Positions 41,201 through 53,326 are shown, counted from the first letter of the stretch. The stretch: DNA of 64,000 nucleotides from Stratiolaelaps scimitus (GCA_019614645.1 JABWDB010000046.1:1192001-1256000); one strand, 5' to 3'. A program made the numbers and translations. Notes: a model not told the origin generated them from the letters alone.

Positions 41201-41499
41201 GAGTTTTTTTTGCGAACCATGAAATTGAGTTTCTCTAAGTAAGACTTTATTCGACCGCAGCACCGTGTAGTTCTTTTGGCAAGTTCACCGTGCTAAAGGC
41301 TTCCCGGTGGCTCAGACATTTGAAAAGGAATAAACGGTAAAAAACTTTCCTCTGCCCTTAATAAGCAACAATAAATACCAGCCATTAGTTTTGCTTCCAC
41401 ATGACGACGACTTTATTACTCATTGGATTCCGATGTGCCCAGGAATGCACATAGACGTATCAGTAATGTACTGTGTGTGTGTGTGCAAGTTCGATCTAT
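38201..41499. other. Spacer between IR copies A and C
   Basis: This 3.3 kb stretch separates the start of copy A from the stop of copy C, and should hold the copy A promoter on the minus strand. A tandem duplication of about 42 bases lies 31 bases upstream of the copy A start codon (38231-38272 and 38292-38333). Further on are a repeated GGGGCTTTACTTTT (about 40581 and 40635) and a short dispersed-repeat piece near 41070-41125. No exon was recognised. Confidence 0.5.
38231..38333 (-). repeat. Direct repeat just upstream of IR copy A
   Basis: Two near-identical blocks of about 42 bases, each beginning TTTCCAAAT and ending CAGAAATGCAACATAATC on the plus strand, differ at only a few positions. 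They lie immediately 5' of the minus-strand start codon at 38200. They could duplicate a promoter-proximal element or simply be slippage; the sequence alone cannot decide. Confidence 0.7.
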
Positions 41500-42782
41500 T
41501 TATTTTATGTCGACACATGGAACACGCTCCATTTCCTTTACAGGGATACGAAAAATCTTCCGAGCACCGAAGTTCACCCATTCAAGACTGAAGGCTATGA
41601 CGGATCCGGTAATTCCAAAGAGCCATGAATACAATGTAAATTCGAGATCCTGAAAACAAACAGAGGAGCACACCATCATTACGCTTAATCCTCGTTGATT
41701 GCTTTGGTTGTAGACTGTGGCTTTTATGTATGCTAGCAAGTTATAAAGGCTAAGACAGACTTTTGAAGGTCTTCTTATTTTTTTGTCTACTGTTCTAAAC
41801 TCACTATTTTCTAAACTCGATGGTCTCTTTTATTTCATATCTTCCAATTTAGAAACAGCATAAACTTTCTAAACTGGGTATGTTGTCCGATTGATCCCTC
41901 TCTGTTCCTCTCCGGTAGATATGCTACACCATCGGTGGTGTGAAGATTGCATCAGCATTTTAGCTTGGAAAACAAAATTGACCATTGAAATTGCTGGTGT
42001 TGTCCGCGTGGCGTTAGCACTGAAACCTCCTGGGTGAAAATTCGCCCGTGTTCAGTGTGCCACTTCTCCCAACGTGGCGCCCAATTTTTGTTAACACACA
42101 ATGCGAACGCAGCCAGGAGTACAATGAGAATCTATAGTATAAAGGTGAATTTTCCGGGCCGTCCGCGGTACAACTGCCTTCGGCATGGCTTCATAAGACG
42201 GACAACCCCTTAAATGCAAATGCACAACAGCGGGAAGATGTAATCATCCCGAATTGTGCGTCATTATGCGCGAAACAAAAAACCTAGTAAATTCAAGAGG
42301 ACTTGGTAAGAGCCACCTTTAACGAGCTCTCAAATGAATTACGTGACGAAACCTATTATAATCTCGCGGAGTGGCTCTGTATGGAGTTCTCCGCGATAGT
42401 AGTATTCTTAAGATGCACACCTCGTCTGAGGATGGGAACCTTTCTCTACCTTATCTGTTAATTCATGTTCTCACTACTCTACGCGGAATCTTACCTGCGC
42501 GGCTAAAGATTCAGCAGTCTCGGTTCTTATCCGCGACCGTGTGGTAAGGCAATCCGAGCTGCCCGCGTATAGCTCCAATGATGTCATAAATGGTACGCCC
42601 AATGCAACCAACCACAAAGCCCTGAAATTGTTACTTATTTACTTGCGTTCTGAAACATGGAGACATTACGTATAGACACTATACATGCGGCGTTGACGAG
42701 AGCATGGCTCGCGGACGCAGCGAGTTGGCAAGTCAATCATCGGTTTATTTGTGCTAAATCTCTGAGTGTTTGAATATCCTGC

Positions 42783-42855
42783 ACCAATATTTGAGTTAAG
42801 CTAGAATATTAATATTAATATAATATTAATATTATATTGAGTTAAGTTAGAATAT
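42783..42855. repeat. AT-rich direct/inverted repeat in an intron of IR copy C
   Basis: The motif GAGTTAAG(C/T)TAGAATATT occurs twice, flanking a block made of ATTAATATT and its complement. The whole can fold into a hairpin and lies just outside the donor of the exon ending at 42871. It looks like a small AT-rich expansion, not a coding feature. Confidence 0.6.
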
Positions 42856-45800
42856 TCAGCCGGCACTAACTTATTGTCTATAGCCTCGTTCAGTCCCTCA
42901 GGCAAAGTCTTCGATGAAGCCCAGATCGCCGATAGCTGCCCGATGTTTTCCGTCCCAATGTAGAAGTAGTAACTGTTTGAATAGAACGGGACGTAATCGT
43001 ACGCTTAGATACGCTTGTTCACTTGGCAAAAGGAGCTCACCGGTTAGAAACTGTCTCAGGTTGTTTGAGGAGCACAAGGATTTATGACGTCGCGTCATCG
43101 CCTAAGTATTCCTTGGCTTTTCATCAAAAGCGTACATTCATATAGATGTTTTATTAGTTGGGAAACCAAGCGCTGTCACAGACTTACTTTGTTTTTGGGC
43201 ACCAGGTATAGACGTTGCTGAGCATGCTCTGGATGTCATTTATAAGAACGGCTTTGCCTGATAAAAAGTGTTTCAACAGAACACAATCGTCGCGACACGT
43301 TAGTCCAAAGTCACCTCTAATGGACAGTGTGTTGACGTCACGTAAAAACTGCAATCACGTAAGGCTAGCTCTAAAATATCTACTCATTCGACAAAATTGA
43401 TTAGTCATCTGTGTCTGGGGGACGGAGGAGGTTGTTTTACTCTCTGTATACGCATATCGTCTATAATAAAGCTTAACAAGCCTCGTCGTTCCTGTGCAGT
43501 TGTCTGGCAGGAAGGGCCCCAGATAGCAAACGCCACAGGAACTAACACGCCCACTCCTTATTGCGAACACACATTGAACCGTACCGCTCTCGATCATTCG
43601 TCGAACTTCCGGACCGGAGCAGCTGGCCATAGGAACTCCCAGACTGTTCGAATGCATATGAGCCAAGACCTTCTCGCCTCGTTTACCCTGCATAGTCTGA
43701 GAGCATTCATAAACGTGCAATAGATTATTAGACCGTGTTATCTATAACTGAAATTTACAACCTATATACTATACATATAATAGAATGCCTAGAACACTTT
43801 TGGCTCAGTCTAGATTGTGTTGATTGTTGCTGAGCAGTATGCACCCGTCAGGCACTCTGATATCTTGTACGAAATTATTGGGCCACAACCTGTTTAGTCG
43901 GATACTGTGTATATACCTATTCGAGTATGAAGTACAAATACCATTAGTTGTTTGGGCCGTTAGGCCTTCATGCAGGGATATAATAACTCACATTGAGCCT
44001 TCTTAGGCGATTTCTTAGGCATTTCCAGTGTTGCACACTTACCCACTACCTCAAACTATTATTGTACTTAAAGCTATTTTACCCTTTCGTTTTGTATCTA
44101 TGAAGAAACTGACTATGCACTTGGTGAACGTGGACAATCGGTTAAAATGGGTTTGCACATGACAAGCGGATGGCTCAAGCTAAGTCTGGACTTCTACAGT
44201 ATCGTGTTAACAGATCGGTAATAGATTAGATGTGAAAATTTGAATTTCAAAAGGCGCCACAAGGGCGGTGACAACAGTTCGAGAAGCAGTAGCGGTTGCG
44301 TCTCGGGTCTTGTTTTGGACAAAAATCTCTCTTTTTACCCTTTTCAAATTTTACGAGAGGAAGAGCCTGGCCCGCAAATAGGAAACACCCCAATAAACAA
44401 CTACGGAGCCTTGCGGATGATGGAGTTCTCCTATTAATGTCAGCGGGGGCTTTCCATCCCTGCTAGGGCAAAGTGAAACTTTCGTGAACGGAATACCACA
44501 TGGTAGTCCTCGAAGTTCACATAGTGTGTTCATGGAGTGTCACTATTGCTCGAGAACATCGAAGAAAAATGTGTCAGGTCAAACCCTGAGAGGCTGGGCA
44601 TAGCCCGTTCCCCCGTAGTCAAAGGAGTGCCTTGTGATAATCGGTCACGAGATGCCCTACGGTGAACAACAGTAACTATTTCTCGCGCGCTAATATATGA
44701 GAAAGTCGAGATATTCGCGAGTCACAAGATTGAGTCGAACAGTTAGATCGAATGGAGATCAGCAGTCCTTGGCTCCATCGATTGTTCTCTCGCAAAGGCC
44801 GTACTTCGAGATAATGAACACTTGAGTGTTTATTCTGCGGCTGCTATCTCCAAAGCTGCGAAGCCCCACATACGCAAAACTGATCGCATCCAATATTGTG
44901 TTCTGGTAAACCAACATCACATTTGCGATAACTACTGCGTTTAAAACCATTGAACCACAATTGGTATATATATATACATAGATTAACCCGTTAAATGTTT
45001 AGTTCCTGCTATTTGTGTGTGTTTCCGTTAGCCTGCGTACAATTGTATCTCATAGACCAATACCCATAGCTTATAGAGTGTGCATTTCTTACATTTCTAT
45101 AAATGGCCTACATGTATATGAAGTTAATAGCTGGCAGAAACTGATACATGAATACATGAATAAGGGGATGGATACATGAATAAGCGCTGATGACAAAGTA
45201 CATTCATGATAACATAGTGTGTCATTACTATACTACGAACGTGTGCACTTACCAGAAGCATCACCTGAATGAACGTTTCGTCCGGGTACAAGATCTTCAC
45301 TGCAGGATAGTCGGTTACCTAAAAATACATAATGGCGAAACACGAGAACGCCACGAATTCGTCCCCGTAGGTGAGAACAGGTTAGAACTTGTGGTAAACG
45401 AAGCCTCCCTGGTAAAATCCGCAAGAACACATATGACCCGATATATATGGCCATTTTAATTTGCCGGTTTCCTAAACAAATGAGCTACCTATTGTAGTTG
45501 AACGCTATTCTAATGACCGATGCGCCCTTTGCCAGTTATTCTTCCCAAGAAGAAGCAGAAGACAAAATTGCATTTTACCATTTCCACTGTATCCAAACGG
45601 AGCGTTGGGCCCTTCACGGCCAGGTTGGCCTTCCCCTGAAATTTGTATTGTTATATCTGAATATAAGTATACAATATATATATATATATATATATAGTGG
45701 TCAGTATAATATGAGATCAGGCTAGTGTATAACTGTTTTCGTGCCTCACAGTTTGATAGCTTGATTCAAGCAAAGCGGCAAGATCTTTGTCTTCAATACA

Positions 45801-47434
45801 AAATCTTATTATTCGTATTAATAAATAATAGTGTATGTAATATAAATATGATCCCTGAGAACACTGAGTGACAATCAACCACATTGTAGGATTGCTGACC
45901 ACAGTGGTACAACCAACAATCAATTAGGTGGCCTTTGCAGTTTTCGAGTAAGTTCGATTTCTTATATGTTGGAAATGATGGTTTCGAAGCTTGAAAGAAA
46001 GCGAAATTTAGAAACTACTTTTGTGCTATTTTTCCTCGTTAATTGAATACATTGTTAATGAGAGTTTTAAGTCAAGCTTCATTACAGTACCGGAATATAT
46101 TATAGATGCTAACTAATGCAGATAATAACTGCTGCGCCTCGAGGTTTATTCCTCAATTCAGATGACATGAAGGAGATTTTCGTTGAACGAGTAGCCCAAG
46201 AGTCGTATTAATGGAAAAATCCCTAGGTTAGAGATTTATTATTCCAACCTTCCCAGAACGTGGACCCCAATCCAGTCCCCCCCCCACCCCGGGGTGTGAA
46301 TAATAATAAATAATACCCAATAATAAAGAACAGGATATTGGCATACTAATGTAGAGCAGATTGCGAGTTGTTCGAGTTGATGTGACCAATTAGTCACCAT
46401 ATGAAGGGAGGCCCACGGGTGAAAGGTTCTACTCTGCTGTATTTAGCCAAAACAGTAAGTAATCTCTCTCGGGATTTTGGCTTTTATAAAAGGCATTTCT
46501 TTTCAATCTGCTTTGGATACCAGCCTAGCTGTGGGGGGTGCGAATCTGTGGTGGTAATTTTGAGATTTCGTCGTTGACCAAGATAATTATTAAATAATAA
46601 TTAAACGATGGACTGAACACGTTCAGCATGGCCAAAAATTCGTATAATTCGGAAAGTTCGCCATTACGACGGGACGCGTAATGCCTGCAAAATGGAGTAT
46701 TTCAATCAGGATCTTTAGATTCACTTCTTCATTTCATTTCGGAAGAAATTCACCTGTGATGTAAACATCTGATAGAGGATGAAGCTGCCCAACATCCAGG
46801 TTCCACCAGCCAACTTCGCGAAGTCACTCTGATAACGATCCTTCGTCGCTGCACAGGAACATATCGTGAATTAGCGGAAATTAATGCTATTCTTGTGGCG
46901 TTTACAAAAACAATAGATCACAAGATCACGAAATATTTGACGAAGTTGTTCTTTCTATATTCTCAACTAGTAGAGTCGTCTTGGAAGGAAGCCAGGAAGC
47001 AACGTATATAGATTCAAATGAGTTCTGCTTTCCATTATGTCGATGTAAATTGGACCCTAAACTCTAACCCTAAACTCCCTCGGGGTCTAGCTTACAACAC
47101 AGTTTAGCTTCCACCCACTCTGGGGGCATCTTAGTGGTCAAATACTTACAATTTTGCGTTACCTTAGCCTAGGTCGTTCGTAGTAGGTTGTCACATGTCT
47201 GGCGCTTTTTTGTCCCCCATGTTTTCCACATCTGACCCATAGACCCATGTACATTTCAGTTGTCTTACCTTCTTGAAGGAGGGTCTACAAGGCGATGAAC
47301 ACCTCGTCTACTAGTCGTTCGGTCAACCGGACGGTAGTATTTTGAACGTACCTAGTAATAGTAAAGAGTGCACTAATTCATCACGATCCGACTGAAATTT
47401 GACTGCTCAACACGATATTCGAACTTAATGATTC

Positions 47435-47472
<38 letters not shown>

Positions 47473-47980
47473 TCTTAATCAATATATATATATGAATATA
47501 TGTAGCTTGGAAAAATACTGTATTAGACCATTACAAAATCATTGCCGGCTTACTTCTGATAGAGAAGTACAATCCCAATAATAGCAGCCATTGACAGTGA
47601 AATGTACGTCCAAGCCTATGGAGCAGCATGAAAAAAGGCAGATTTCATGTATAAAAAGTACATCAAACAATTTATCGCAATAAAAATATTATCGTTACAA
47701 GTATAAACAGCAGAAAGGTCAATTCACGAGTTGGTCTATTGAAATTTTGTTTGGGTATGTTATCACTAATTTTATGATACTACTGTCACGAATCCATTAT
47801 GGAAGGTTTTTCGCTGGTTTTTTTGAGAGCTTCTATAGTGCCATTGGTTTCTTCTATACACTGTTAGCGAAATTACAAATCAAATTAGTTGAATTAGCCA
47901 ATTAAACGATTCCATGGCCAGCAGACAGGTAACTCAATGGCCCGAGACACGGCCATTTCACGATAAGGCACCCTCCTCTA

Positions 47981-48034
47981 AGGACGGCTAGGTCTCTGGC
48001 CGTGAAAAGCCGGAGGGCGCGGATCCCGTGACGT
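47981..48034 (+). repeat. tRNA-derived SINE-like fragment
   Basis: The segment contains CTAGGTCTCTGGCC and, after a short gap, AGCCGGAGGGCGCGGATCC, an arrangement like the 3' half of a tRNA ending in a degenerate B box. A related segment occurs at 51559-51612. It lies in an intron of IR copy C. It cannot be folded into a full tRNA cloverleaf, so a functional tRNA is unlikely. Confidence 0.4.
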
Positions 48035-49035
48035 GACACATCGAGAACATAAGCGTTGTAAAAATCTACACTTCCGCTAATAAACTAAAGACTTTGCGTT
48101 GCATTATTGGGTGGATTTTTTTCTAAAGTCACCTAACACATTTCGATGTCGTCAGAAGGGTGCCGTTTCCTTCAACTATTTATCCGAACGTGCAAATTAC
48201 TTACTTCTGTATCGAATGCGTTGGTAAACGACTCAGGCTTTTTTATCCAGGCATGTTGCATACCTGAGAGGATGGTCGCGTGGGTCGATCTGTCGAATAA
48301 GTACAATTCGGTTCCGGTGTTTGTCAGGGTATTTGAAACACGATAATTCCATTGCAAAAAGAAAACTTTGTATACAATACAGTGGCGTCTATATTTTTGG
48401 ATGGGATATGAGGGTGCTCGAATCATAATCAACCCTTAGCTTCTTACTACGAAAGACTCAGTTGTACAAGAGCAGCGCTCCGTTTACGTCCACTTTATCG
48501 CCCTTTTAATCTATAGACAGTACGAGCATATCACGAAATCCGCTTTCTTAGCGACATATGCGTGTATATATATATATATATATATATATAAAGATAAGTT
48601 AGATAAAGCTTTATTGGTTTATTAAAGGAGCTGCAATTTCACAATGCTTAAGCTCTCTTGTATGTCACGCAGCGTATATGTATAGCGCATTACTTATGTA
48701 TTCTGTTCTATGGTGCAAGCTGTTGTGTATGATTTCTAACTCACATCCGCTCCAAGAAAATCGCCGTTTCTCTTATAACTTTGCTCTAAAAAGGTGAACT
48801 TCTGGAAAATGATGCGTTACTTAGCCAACGGGCTACCCTTATAGAATCATGAATTGTGCCGTACAGAGGGGGCTAATTATCTTCATCGGCAAAACTCACT
48901 CACATTGGTGGTTGAGGTGTATGAAACTCCTGGTGGATGTTCCAGTTTGGTATGTGAGGTCCCAGCGCCACGTCGGCGTCCTTCGACGAACGAGGCGAAG
49001 TACAATATTGATAATTACGCATATCTATGTATATA

Positions 49036-49691
49036 CACTTCGCGACAAAAGGATAGCCCACCCACATGTTTCGGATTTTTTCTCTCAACCGTAAGTAGCA
49101 CTGCAGTTTCGCTTTCAGTCATTCAAAGTCATCACGTTTTAAGAACATTGCACGAATATTTGACCATCTAACTCAGATGTCGACATTTGATATCGGAAAT
49201 TGTCGTTTTGAGGGTGCGTCAAAAAGATAGCCCACTTAGTGTTTGTCGAGTGGGACGACAGCTGACACGCAACTACGTTCTAAGCTCGTCCTCCTACACA
49301 TTTTCTGGACCCGTTGTCAGCGAAAACTACGATGGGCCGAGATCTCCAACTTAGTGAAGGTGAGAACAAAATTATTTTCAACCTCAATGAAGAAAACAAG
49401 TCAAAATCGGAGGTCAGACAAATACTAAATTTGTAACAAAATTGTATGAGAACGATGTTAGAACTCAGTTGTGTTCGACAAACACTAAGTAGGCTATTCT
49501 TTTGACGCACCCTCGAAACGACAATTTCCGAAATCAAATGTCTACGCCTGAGTTAGATAGCCAAATATTCGTGGGATGTTCTTGAAATGTGATGACTTTG
49601 AGTGACTAAAAGCGAAACTGCAGTGCTACTTACGGTTGAGAGAAAAAATCAGAAACATGGGGGGGGGGTGGGCTATCCTTTTGTCGCGGTG
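49036..49691 (+). mobile_element. Tc1-type transposon derivative with inverted repeats of over 200 bp
   Basis: The ends are inverted: GCGACAAAAGGATAGCCCA at about 49042 and TGGGCTATCCTTTTGTCGC at about 49669-49687. The complementarity runs inward for about 220 bases to GTTTGTCGA near 49250 and TCGACAAACACTAAGTA near 49470, so the whole could form a long hairpin. The unpaired centre encodes a 34-residue peptide (49332-49436) beginning MGRDLQLSEGENKIIFNLN, like the start of the first helix-turn-helix of Tc1 transposases, and then stops. A TA precedes the 5' end. The element is non-autonomous and lies in the intron between S1 exons of IR copy C. Confidence 0.8.
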
Positions 49692-51558
49692 TGTGTATAT
49701 ATATATATAAAATACTTACATAATGAAATGTCTTTCTGCTGGTTGCGTTTATAATCTCGTTTGCTAATTTTTGGGGTACCCAACAAATTCTCGGCCTCGA
49801 CGCCTCGATATCGCGAGTAGTTCTATTGAGAAAAGTGAACTTGCACCCAGTTCTTTTGCGAGTCTTTCTACATGTCCCGCTGACATTTGATCTATCGCCT
49901 GTTCATGTATCGTATTGTACTGAGCCAGACGGATCTCGCGAAGCATCATTAAGGGACAGGATTCGCAAGAGGCTAAAATCGTTGCTTGGTTCGGGACAAA
50001 CACCCGAATGTTGGGCTGAGCAAGCCATGCGCTGACGTAAGTTCAGGCCGACTCGGCCTGATATCATCGTGGTTATCTATCGTAGCCTCAATCGCTGGCT
50101 ATCTCTGCTCATTACTCAACTAACCCCTGATTGAAGAACGAGTAATTGACCGGTCATCGTTCCATTTGGCAGAATTCGTCCATGTTGTCCATCGGGTGGG
50201 TAGTGTAGCTCGTATCTGAAAATGGGAAAGCTACGAATTGTATAGCACCGACCATCAGATGTATGCACATATCTACCTAAGTGTGAATGACAGACACACA
50301 GGAGAAGTTAGGGATACAACAAAAATCGAATTGTGCCGTGGCGTATTATATTCGAGGATAGTTTCTTCGGGTGATTATACGTGATAGCTGCACTTCACGT
50401 TGAGGCGCCTAAAGACAACGTTTGCAAGAGAAACAATGAAAATTTTATCTAACTGTTCATTTAGGTATCTAGTATGTAGGACCCGAGCTATCGAATGTCA
50501 TTTACAGCTGATGAGTGGTCCAAATTGCAAACTTCGGAGAGGACGTGCAGCAAGCAGAGAGATATACCAGGAGGAGACCTCGATGGATGAACTGTGGTAG
50601 GCATTTCTAGATGTGATACATATAATCTATACATATATATATATGGGCTGGGCCAAGAACACTTACGTGATGTTAAGATGCCGAGTGATATTTCCGAACA
50701 TCGAGCCGAGCAGGCCATGCATTTGCAGTTTACCATCCACATCGGTATACGGGATATACCACGGATAGAACTGTGCGATGATAAAGAAACATTTCATTAA
50801 CGTTAATGATTTAGAGTTAGTTAGTTTAGATTCATGCCGCTCCATTTATCCATTAACGACGTGATATTTCTTATCTCTGATTCCTTACACACAGTTTAGG
50901 TAGGAAATGATACCTGCCGCTAGATTTCAACAGGTTCAACAGCTGTCCTGCATAAGCGTTCAATCGATGAAGCACTGATATGGTAAGTTGTGTTTCACTG
51001 GCACGCCACCCTACTAAACGGCGACAAACGATACACAATGGATTGACTTATATATATATATATATATATATCAGGTACATCCATAAATTCGCTACAATGG
51101 TGCCAGCTGCCATCCAGAGCATTAGAAATCATTTGAATCTCGTTAGTAAGATTAATCGTTAAAGATAGATCGCGGTGTCCAGCCCGCGAAATGCAATGAG
51201 ATGTGCAACTCTTAATAGTAGCCTCCAATTCCCGATAATGACTGCGGATGCATAAACAGCAGCAGAAGAAAATCGATCAGTGATTTATTGTACCTGTTTC
51301 AGCAGTATAATGCTACAAATTTGTTGCGCTCAGCGTACGTGATTTAGACATATTATAGAACAAATTCACGCCCAAACTGAGAACTGCAACACTCCAAAAT
51401 GCTATACAGGTGCTGGGTATGCTTGCGTCTGCTACCCCCATTTTCGGGGCATGAACGTACTGTTATCCCATTACGATAAAATGAATGACAATGAGTAATC
51501 ACCGCCTCCAAGTCCTGCGGTGAGAGACCTTGGCTATTATAGACAACAGTCTTCACAA

Positions 51559-51612
51559 AGTTAGGTCTCTAGCTCCGATGCCGGAGGTCGCGGATTCAAA
51601 TCCTATCGGAAG
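51559..51612 (+). repeat. tRNA-derived SINE-like fragment, second copy
   Basis: It contains TTAGGTCTCTAGCTCC and GCCGGAGGTCGCGGATTC followed by AAATCC, close to the piece at 47981-48034 and to an RNA polymerase III B box (GGTTCAAATCC). The 5' half of a tRNA is not recognisable. It lies upstream of IR copy C, where its missing first exon would be expected. Confidence 0.45.
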
Positions 51613-52067
51613 ATGCTTGGTCTTCGACGGCAACCCTGTACAGGACGACAAATAGACAGTATAATACTTTACTGGATGTACGAATACAAGTTATAACAAT
51701 ACATTTAAAGCTTCTTATGAAAAAAAACGCTTGTTTGTGACGGAGCTTTCTATGAGAATTTTAGAAAGACATGATGAAGAAAAAAAACAAGAAAAAATGC
51801 ATATCACGGCCGAGAGTGTACACGGCGTATTTTTTCTTGTTTTTTTTTGCTTTTGTAATACGTTTAGTTGTTGTTAGGTTTTGTATCAGAGGTTTAAAAA
51901 ACTAAAAGTTTTTTTTTAGGTTTTTATATGGATTTAGTTATTTTTAGATTTTTCTTTTATTGTATATTTGTTATTTTTATGGTTTGTATTGGCCGTTTGG
52001 TTATGTTTAGGGTATATTTAAGTTATTCTTAGGTTTTTTTTTATTATCCCTCAACTGTCAGAAAATT

Positions 52068-52935
52068 GTGCACTGGGACAGGACCGCCAGCAAAGAGGAG
52101 ACACTCGTTGGCAAAAGATGTTACAAATGCGGGCTGACGGTCCATATGGGACGAAACTGCAGCGAACCAAGGGTTCACCGCTATGGTTACAACGTAGGCC
52201 GTCACCGAGCGAGTTCTATCGCATGTCCAGTGTACCACGAAGCGGCAGAGGAAATAAGAACCAACCGAAAAACACTCCACCCCCACCCAACACGTGGAAG
52301 AGAGGAACAGAACCGACCCATGCGCTTTCTCTGAAGGCGTGTGGCTTCAAGACACTAGAACGAAGTCAGAAAATAAAATGATTAAGGTCCAACCATTATG
52401 ACAAGGCAAGCGACGCGCCCAACATGAAGTGCGGATACGGAACCCTTTCTGAGAGCACCTAATAAGGGAAGAGGATCGACCGAGTCGGCTGCGGACGACA
52501 GGTCCGATACAGCAACACGGAGGACTAAAAAAAAACTGTTTTTCGAGCTGTCCCTCAGCTGTTCCCCTATCTAACAGGCCTCAGCTCTTTACCTCCTAGG
52601 TGTTACTGTGAGGTATACCTGAGGTATACCCTTTAGGTATTGCTAACACGGAAGACCAATAACAATCAATGTCTGGCCATTTGGGGCCAAGCGATGCTGG
52701 TAACGAATTTTCACACAATTCTTAAGGTACTTAGAGACTGGCGTCGAAACGCAGGGAAGGGAAAAGAGGCTCGTCGTTACTAGGGACTTTCATGCAACGT
52801 CACCGTCATGGCGAAGAAGGAACACGCCTGACCCTCGCTGTGCAGAGAGGCAATGCCATCGCCTTCCTCGGGACATTGTCGTCCTCACCCCCCCCCCATA
52901 ATCCCTAGAAATTCCGAACTACTGTATGTTTGAAT
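52068..52935 (+). mobile_element. Non-LTR retrotransposon remnants: zinc-knuckle and endonuclease-like pieces
   Basis: At about 52110-52260 the plus strand encodes RCYKCGLTVHMGRNC (a CCHC knuckle) and then GRHRASSIACPVYHEA, like the paired knuckles that end ORF1 of R1-clade elements. Near 52780-52830 there is RDFHATSPSWRR, resembling the GDFNA..P.W motif of the ORF2 endonuclease. The end at 52820-52935 matches the tail at 26905-27160. The pieces are truncated and out of frame with one another, so the element is dead. Confidence 0.6.
52542..52607 (-). repeat. Dispersed ~60-bp repeat, copy 3
   Basis: On the minus strand it reads AAGAGCTGAGGCCTGTTAGA, then TAGGGGAACAGCTGAGGGAC. Closely related copies on the plus strand are at about 11820-11882 and 31003-31062. 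All three are followed by an A-rich run, which suggests a short retroposed unit or a shared element end. Confidence 0.6.
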
Positions 52936-53326
52936 AAATATCTCGAACAATTCAGGAACACGCTGCCAGAGGATAAGCTCTACAGTTTTGGTAGATAGAG
53001 AAATCTCACCTAGTCGTCCCAAGCATCCACACATTCTTATACAATACGTATGTCACCGGCTCATTGTTTGGCAGCAACAACCGTTGACCGTAGATAACTA
53101 AGAATGATCAATGCATTTTGTGTAAATCAACGGATGACAAGGGTTTCGAACTGGCTGTACCAAACGTAATCGACTTCACGCGAAGAGCTTTATGCAAATA
53201 TATATGTATCTATCTCCAGGTGTTGCGCCGTCAGCGAAAATGTAAATTGAGGGCTAGGACGCCCCAGGTCTGTGTAATTATTATTATTGTTTTTTTTTAA
53301 ATATCATTATTGTTATTATTTTGATT

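Larger units (their letters stand above)
41500..50770 (-). pseudogene. Ionotropic receptor (iGluR-like), copy C, in-frame stop in the pore exon
   Basis: A paralogue of copy A on the same strand. Exons matching A exons 2-15: 50770-50667, 50215-50125, 48980-48904, 48289-48205, 47615-47554, 47351-47269, 46848-46754, 45635-45579, 45318-45253, 43687-43585, 43257-43188, 42972-42871, 42621-42495, 41649-41500. Twelve of the fourteen have exactly the length of their A partner; the S2 exon at 43687 is 6 bases shorter and the last exon 6 bases longer. All donors begin GT, all acceptors end AG, and phases match. S1 (YELHYPPDGQHGRILPNGT, DADVALGP), M1, M3 (GTWMLGSFILYQMFTSQ), S2 and M4 (DLEFTLYSWLFGITGS) are all preserved. 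The one lesion is TAG at 47287-47285, where copy A has CAG (Gln in ALQTLLQE). No first exon with a signal peptide was found above 50770. AATAAA on the minus strand lies at 41417-41412. It may be a recent pseudogene, a read-through gene, or contain a sequencing error. Confidence 0.82.

Noticed and set aside
43397..43723. 108-codon plus-strand open frame
   Set aside because: It is the complement of an S2 exon of IR copy C, whose minus-strand reading has homology and matching splice phases.
47045..47085. Telomere-like CCCTAAAC words
   Set aside because: Only two or three imperfect units, and the common arthropod telomere unit is TTAGG; likely chance.
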